Positions 63,097 through 64,000 of a DNA stretch of 64,000 nucleotides are shown here, one piece after another. The notes below the pieces were generated by a model. The model was not told the origin of the DNA, ran no database searches, and worked only from the letters and a program-made list of their open reading frames with translations. The position numbers and the translations under genes were made by a program. Position 1 is the first letter of the stretch; each line of letters starts with the position of its first letter. The stretch is from Halobacterium noricense (lineage in GTDB: Archaea > Halobacteriota > Halobacteria > Halobacteriales > Halobacteriaceae). Where the stretch lies: NCBI RefSeq assembly GCF_021233435.1, contig NZ_CP089468.1, forward strand, positions 248,001 to 312,000, in the 5' to 3' direction.

Positions 63097-63220
63097 ATCA
63101 CCCCACGTCAGACAATAGTAGGGGTGATGATACGGGGTCTAAACGGCGTATATTAGCCAATATCGGTGCTTGAGTAATTGTGTGGTTAATTATTAACCTG
63201 CGTAAGTCTTATAAGTCGCA
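63097..63220. promoter_or_regulatory. Promoter region with nested palindromes
   Basis: Inverted repeats follow one another: ATCACCCC (63097) with GGGGTGAT (63121), ATATT/AATAT around 63150-63163, the perfect GGTTAAT-T-ATTAACC at 63184-63198, and TGCG..CGCA (63199-63220) enclosing CTTATAAG at 63208-63215, a likely TATA box. This suggests tight control of the gene starting at 63471 by one or more dimeric repressors. Confidence 0.6.
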
Positions 63221-63234
63221 GGCGTTGAGATTAA

Positions 63235-63467
63235 GGCGCCGGAGCGCCCCCGATTTCGTCGAGTGCCAGTCGGTTCTCCCGACTGCGACGAGAGTGGGTT
63301 TCTCCGCGCCTACGCCCGCAACGTGCGGGCCGGCTGAGTGAGCCTACTCTCTGGCGTGGCGCCAGGCACATAGCGATGTCCATGTCGCTATTCTCCACCC
63401 TGAACCACCCAGATAGCGGCTACTGTAGCCAGAGCGCGGACACCTCATCGGGGCTTCTGGCACCCCG
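63235..63467 (+). ncRNA. Hairpin-rich leader or small RNA
   Basis: From about 25 bases after the CTTATAAG box, eight stems follow up to the next ATG: 63235-63248 (GGCGC), 63267-63285 (CAGTCGG, with TCGTCG/CGACGA outside), 63314-63330 (GCCCGCA, loop ACG), 63332-63344 (GGCT), 63351-63365 (CTGGCG, loop TGG), 63370-63391 (ATAGCGA), 63418-63430 (GGCTAC) and 63449-63467 (CGGGG). No reading frame is apparent. Either a structured 5' leader of about 235 nt or an independent RNA. Long leaders are unusual in haloarchaea. Confidence 0.5.
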
Positions 63468-63470
63468 AAT

Positions 63471-64000
63471 ATGACGTCTGACCAAACCCCCGCCGATGAA
63501 GGCGGGAACGACACGCAGGAAGCATCGCAGTCCAAAGAGACTACTCTCGGCAACATCGCCGGCAAAGCCCAGACGGTTCAAGCCGCCATCGAGTCCGTCG
63601 AGGACGACGTCCCCACCGAGGTCTTCCGACGGCTGACCCACATGAAGACGGCTATCAAGGCCATCCAGGACTGGGCCAAAGACGCGGACCCCCACGACAC
63701 CGACGCGGTCGTAGGCGCTTCCACCATCGTTGACGCCGAGCGCACGCGCGCAGGCGACATCCGCCAGGAGGTACCCGACGGCAACACCACCCTCCTACAG
63801 AAGTTCGACACTCTCGAGAACCGCCTCGAGGACCTCGCTAACGCCGTCGACGCGCGGAAGTTCAGCACTACCCAGTATGTCGTCTACGTCAACAAACAGT
63901 TCGTCAAGCGGTACGCCGACCGCTCGGTAACCGTGGAGACAATCTTGGTGGACGCCGGCAAGAAGGACCCCGACGAACTCGGACTTTTCCCGCTGGACGG
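63471..64000 (+). CDS. Unknown protein with possible ubiquitin-like (multiubiquitin-type) segment, 3' end outside window
   Basis: At least 176 residues, incomplete. The acidic N-terminus (about 1-25) is disordered, then helical segments (VQAAIESVEDDVPTEVFRRL, TLLQKFDTLENRLEDLANAV) suggest a coiled coil. From about 137 the sequence YVVYVNKQFVKRYADRSVTV leads into ETILVDAGKKDPDELGLFPL. That pattern (strand, turn, strand, helix, acidic turn) recalls the multiubiquitin/E2-linked beta-grasp domains of bacterial ubiquitin-like loci, but the match is by eye only. GC is high again here. Confidence 0.5.
   Translation, partial: MTSDQTPADEGGNDTQEASQSKETTLGNIAGKAQTVQAAIESVEDDVPTEVFRRLTHMKTAIKAIQDWAKDADPHDTDAVVGASTIVDAERTRAGDIRQEVPDGNTTLLQKFDTLENRLEDLANAVDARKFSTTQYVVYVNKQFVKRYADRSVTVETILVDAGKKDPDELGLFPLD

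Overview
The window comes from a haloarchaeon, probably close to Halobacterium. The core is GC-rich with acidic proteins. Genes typical of haloarchaea are present: a doublet histone, a proteasome alpha subunit, the SAMP activator UbaA, KdgK, an RNA polymerase epsilon-like protein, L15e, a PGF-CTERM protein, and an elongator tRNA-Met whose intron folds into a bulge-helix-bulge. The gene order rpa2 / histone / cca / ubaA / kdgK / mutL / mutS / psmA / nucS / mutS / rpl15e resembles what I recall of Halobacterium; this was not checked against a database.

Layout. (1) 1-2989: lower-GC accessory DNA ending exactly at the 3' end of tRNA-Val(TAC). It holds five overlapping small genes read leftward, a divergent ribbon-helix-helix gene and a matching palindromic operator, so it looks like an element integrated at the tRNA. 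(2) 2990-46.7 kb: core chromosome. It carries surface, transport and redox genes; tRNA-Arg, tRNA-Asn and tRNA-Met; single-stranded-DNA binding protein; a histone followed by a histone deacetylase; cca; then a dense DNA-repair block (mutL, mutS, nucS, a second mutS and an HhH-MutS protein) interleaved with psmA, nadM-nadE and DsbA. This stretch also contains a 228-bp MITE with an 8-bp target duplication, a 46-bp repeat present three times around dsbA, a duplicated gene tail carrying a palindromic in-frame insert, and a string of short hairpins between tRNA-Asn and tRNA-Met. (3) 46.7-53.6 kb: a dead IS6-type element, a 1363-residue surface protein made of about 40 thrombospondin type-3-like repeats, transposase debris and the core gene rio2. 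(4) 53.6-64 kb: an AT-rich accessory island with an IS4-type element, a GHKL ATPase gene cut by an ISH3-type insertion, an operon of D12-class DNA methyltransferase, class III nucleotide cyclase and small three-helix membrane protein, an HNH-type nuclease, and a long hairpin-rich leader before a gene leaving the window.

How the genes work together. The cyclase and membrane-protein pair at 60721-61991 has the architecture of a Pycsar antiviral system (cyclic pyrimidine synthase plus membrane effector). It sits 23 bp behind a DNA adenine methyltransferase and downstream of a MORC/MutL-like GHKL ATPase, so the stretch reads as a defence island in an archaeon. In the core, the histone and deacetylase genes overlap by an ATGA. 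The deacetylase has lost its C-terminal end, with the catalytic Gly-Gly-Tyr region, where it runs 127 bp into the convergent cca gene. Both the MutS/MutL and the NucS (EndoMS) mismatch systems are encoded within about 15 kb.

Limits: all family assignments come from reading motifs; no database search was possible. DUF numbers and exact IS names should be treated as provisional.
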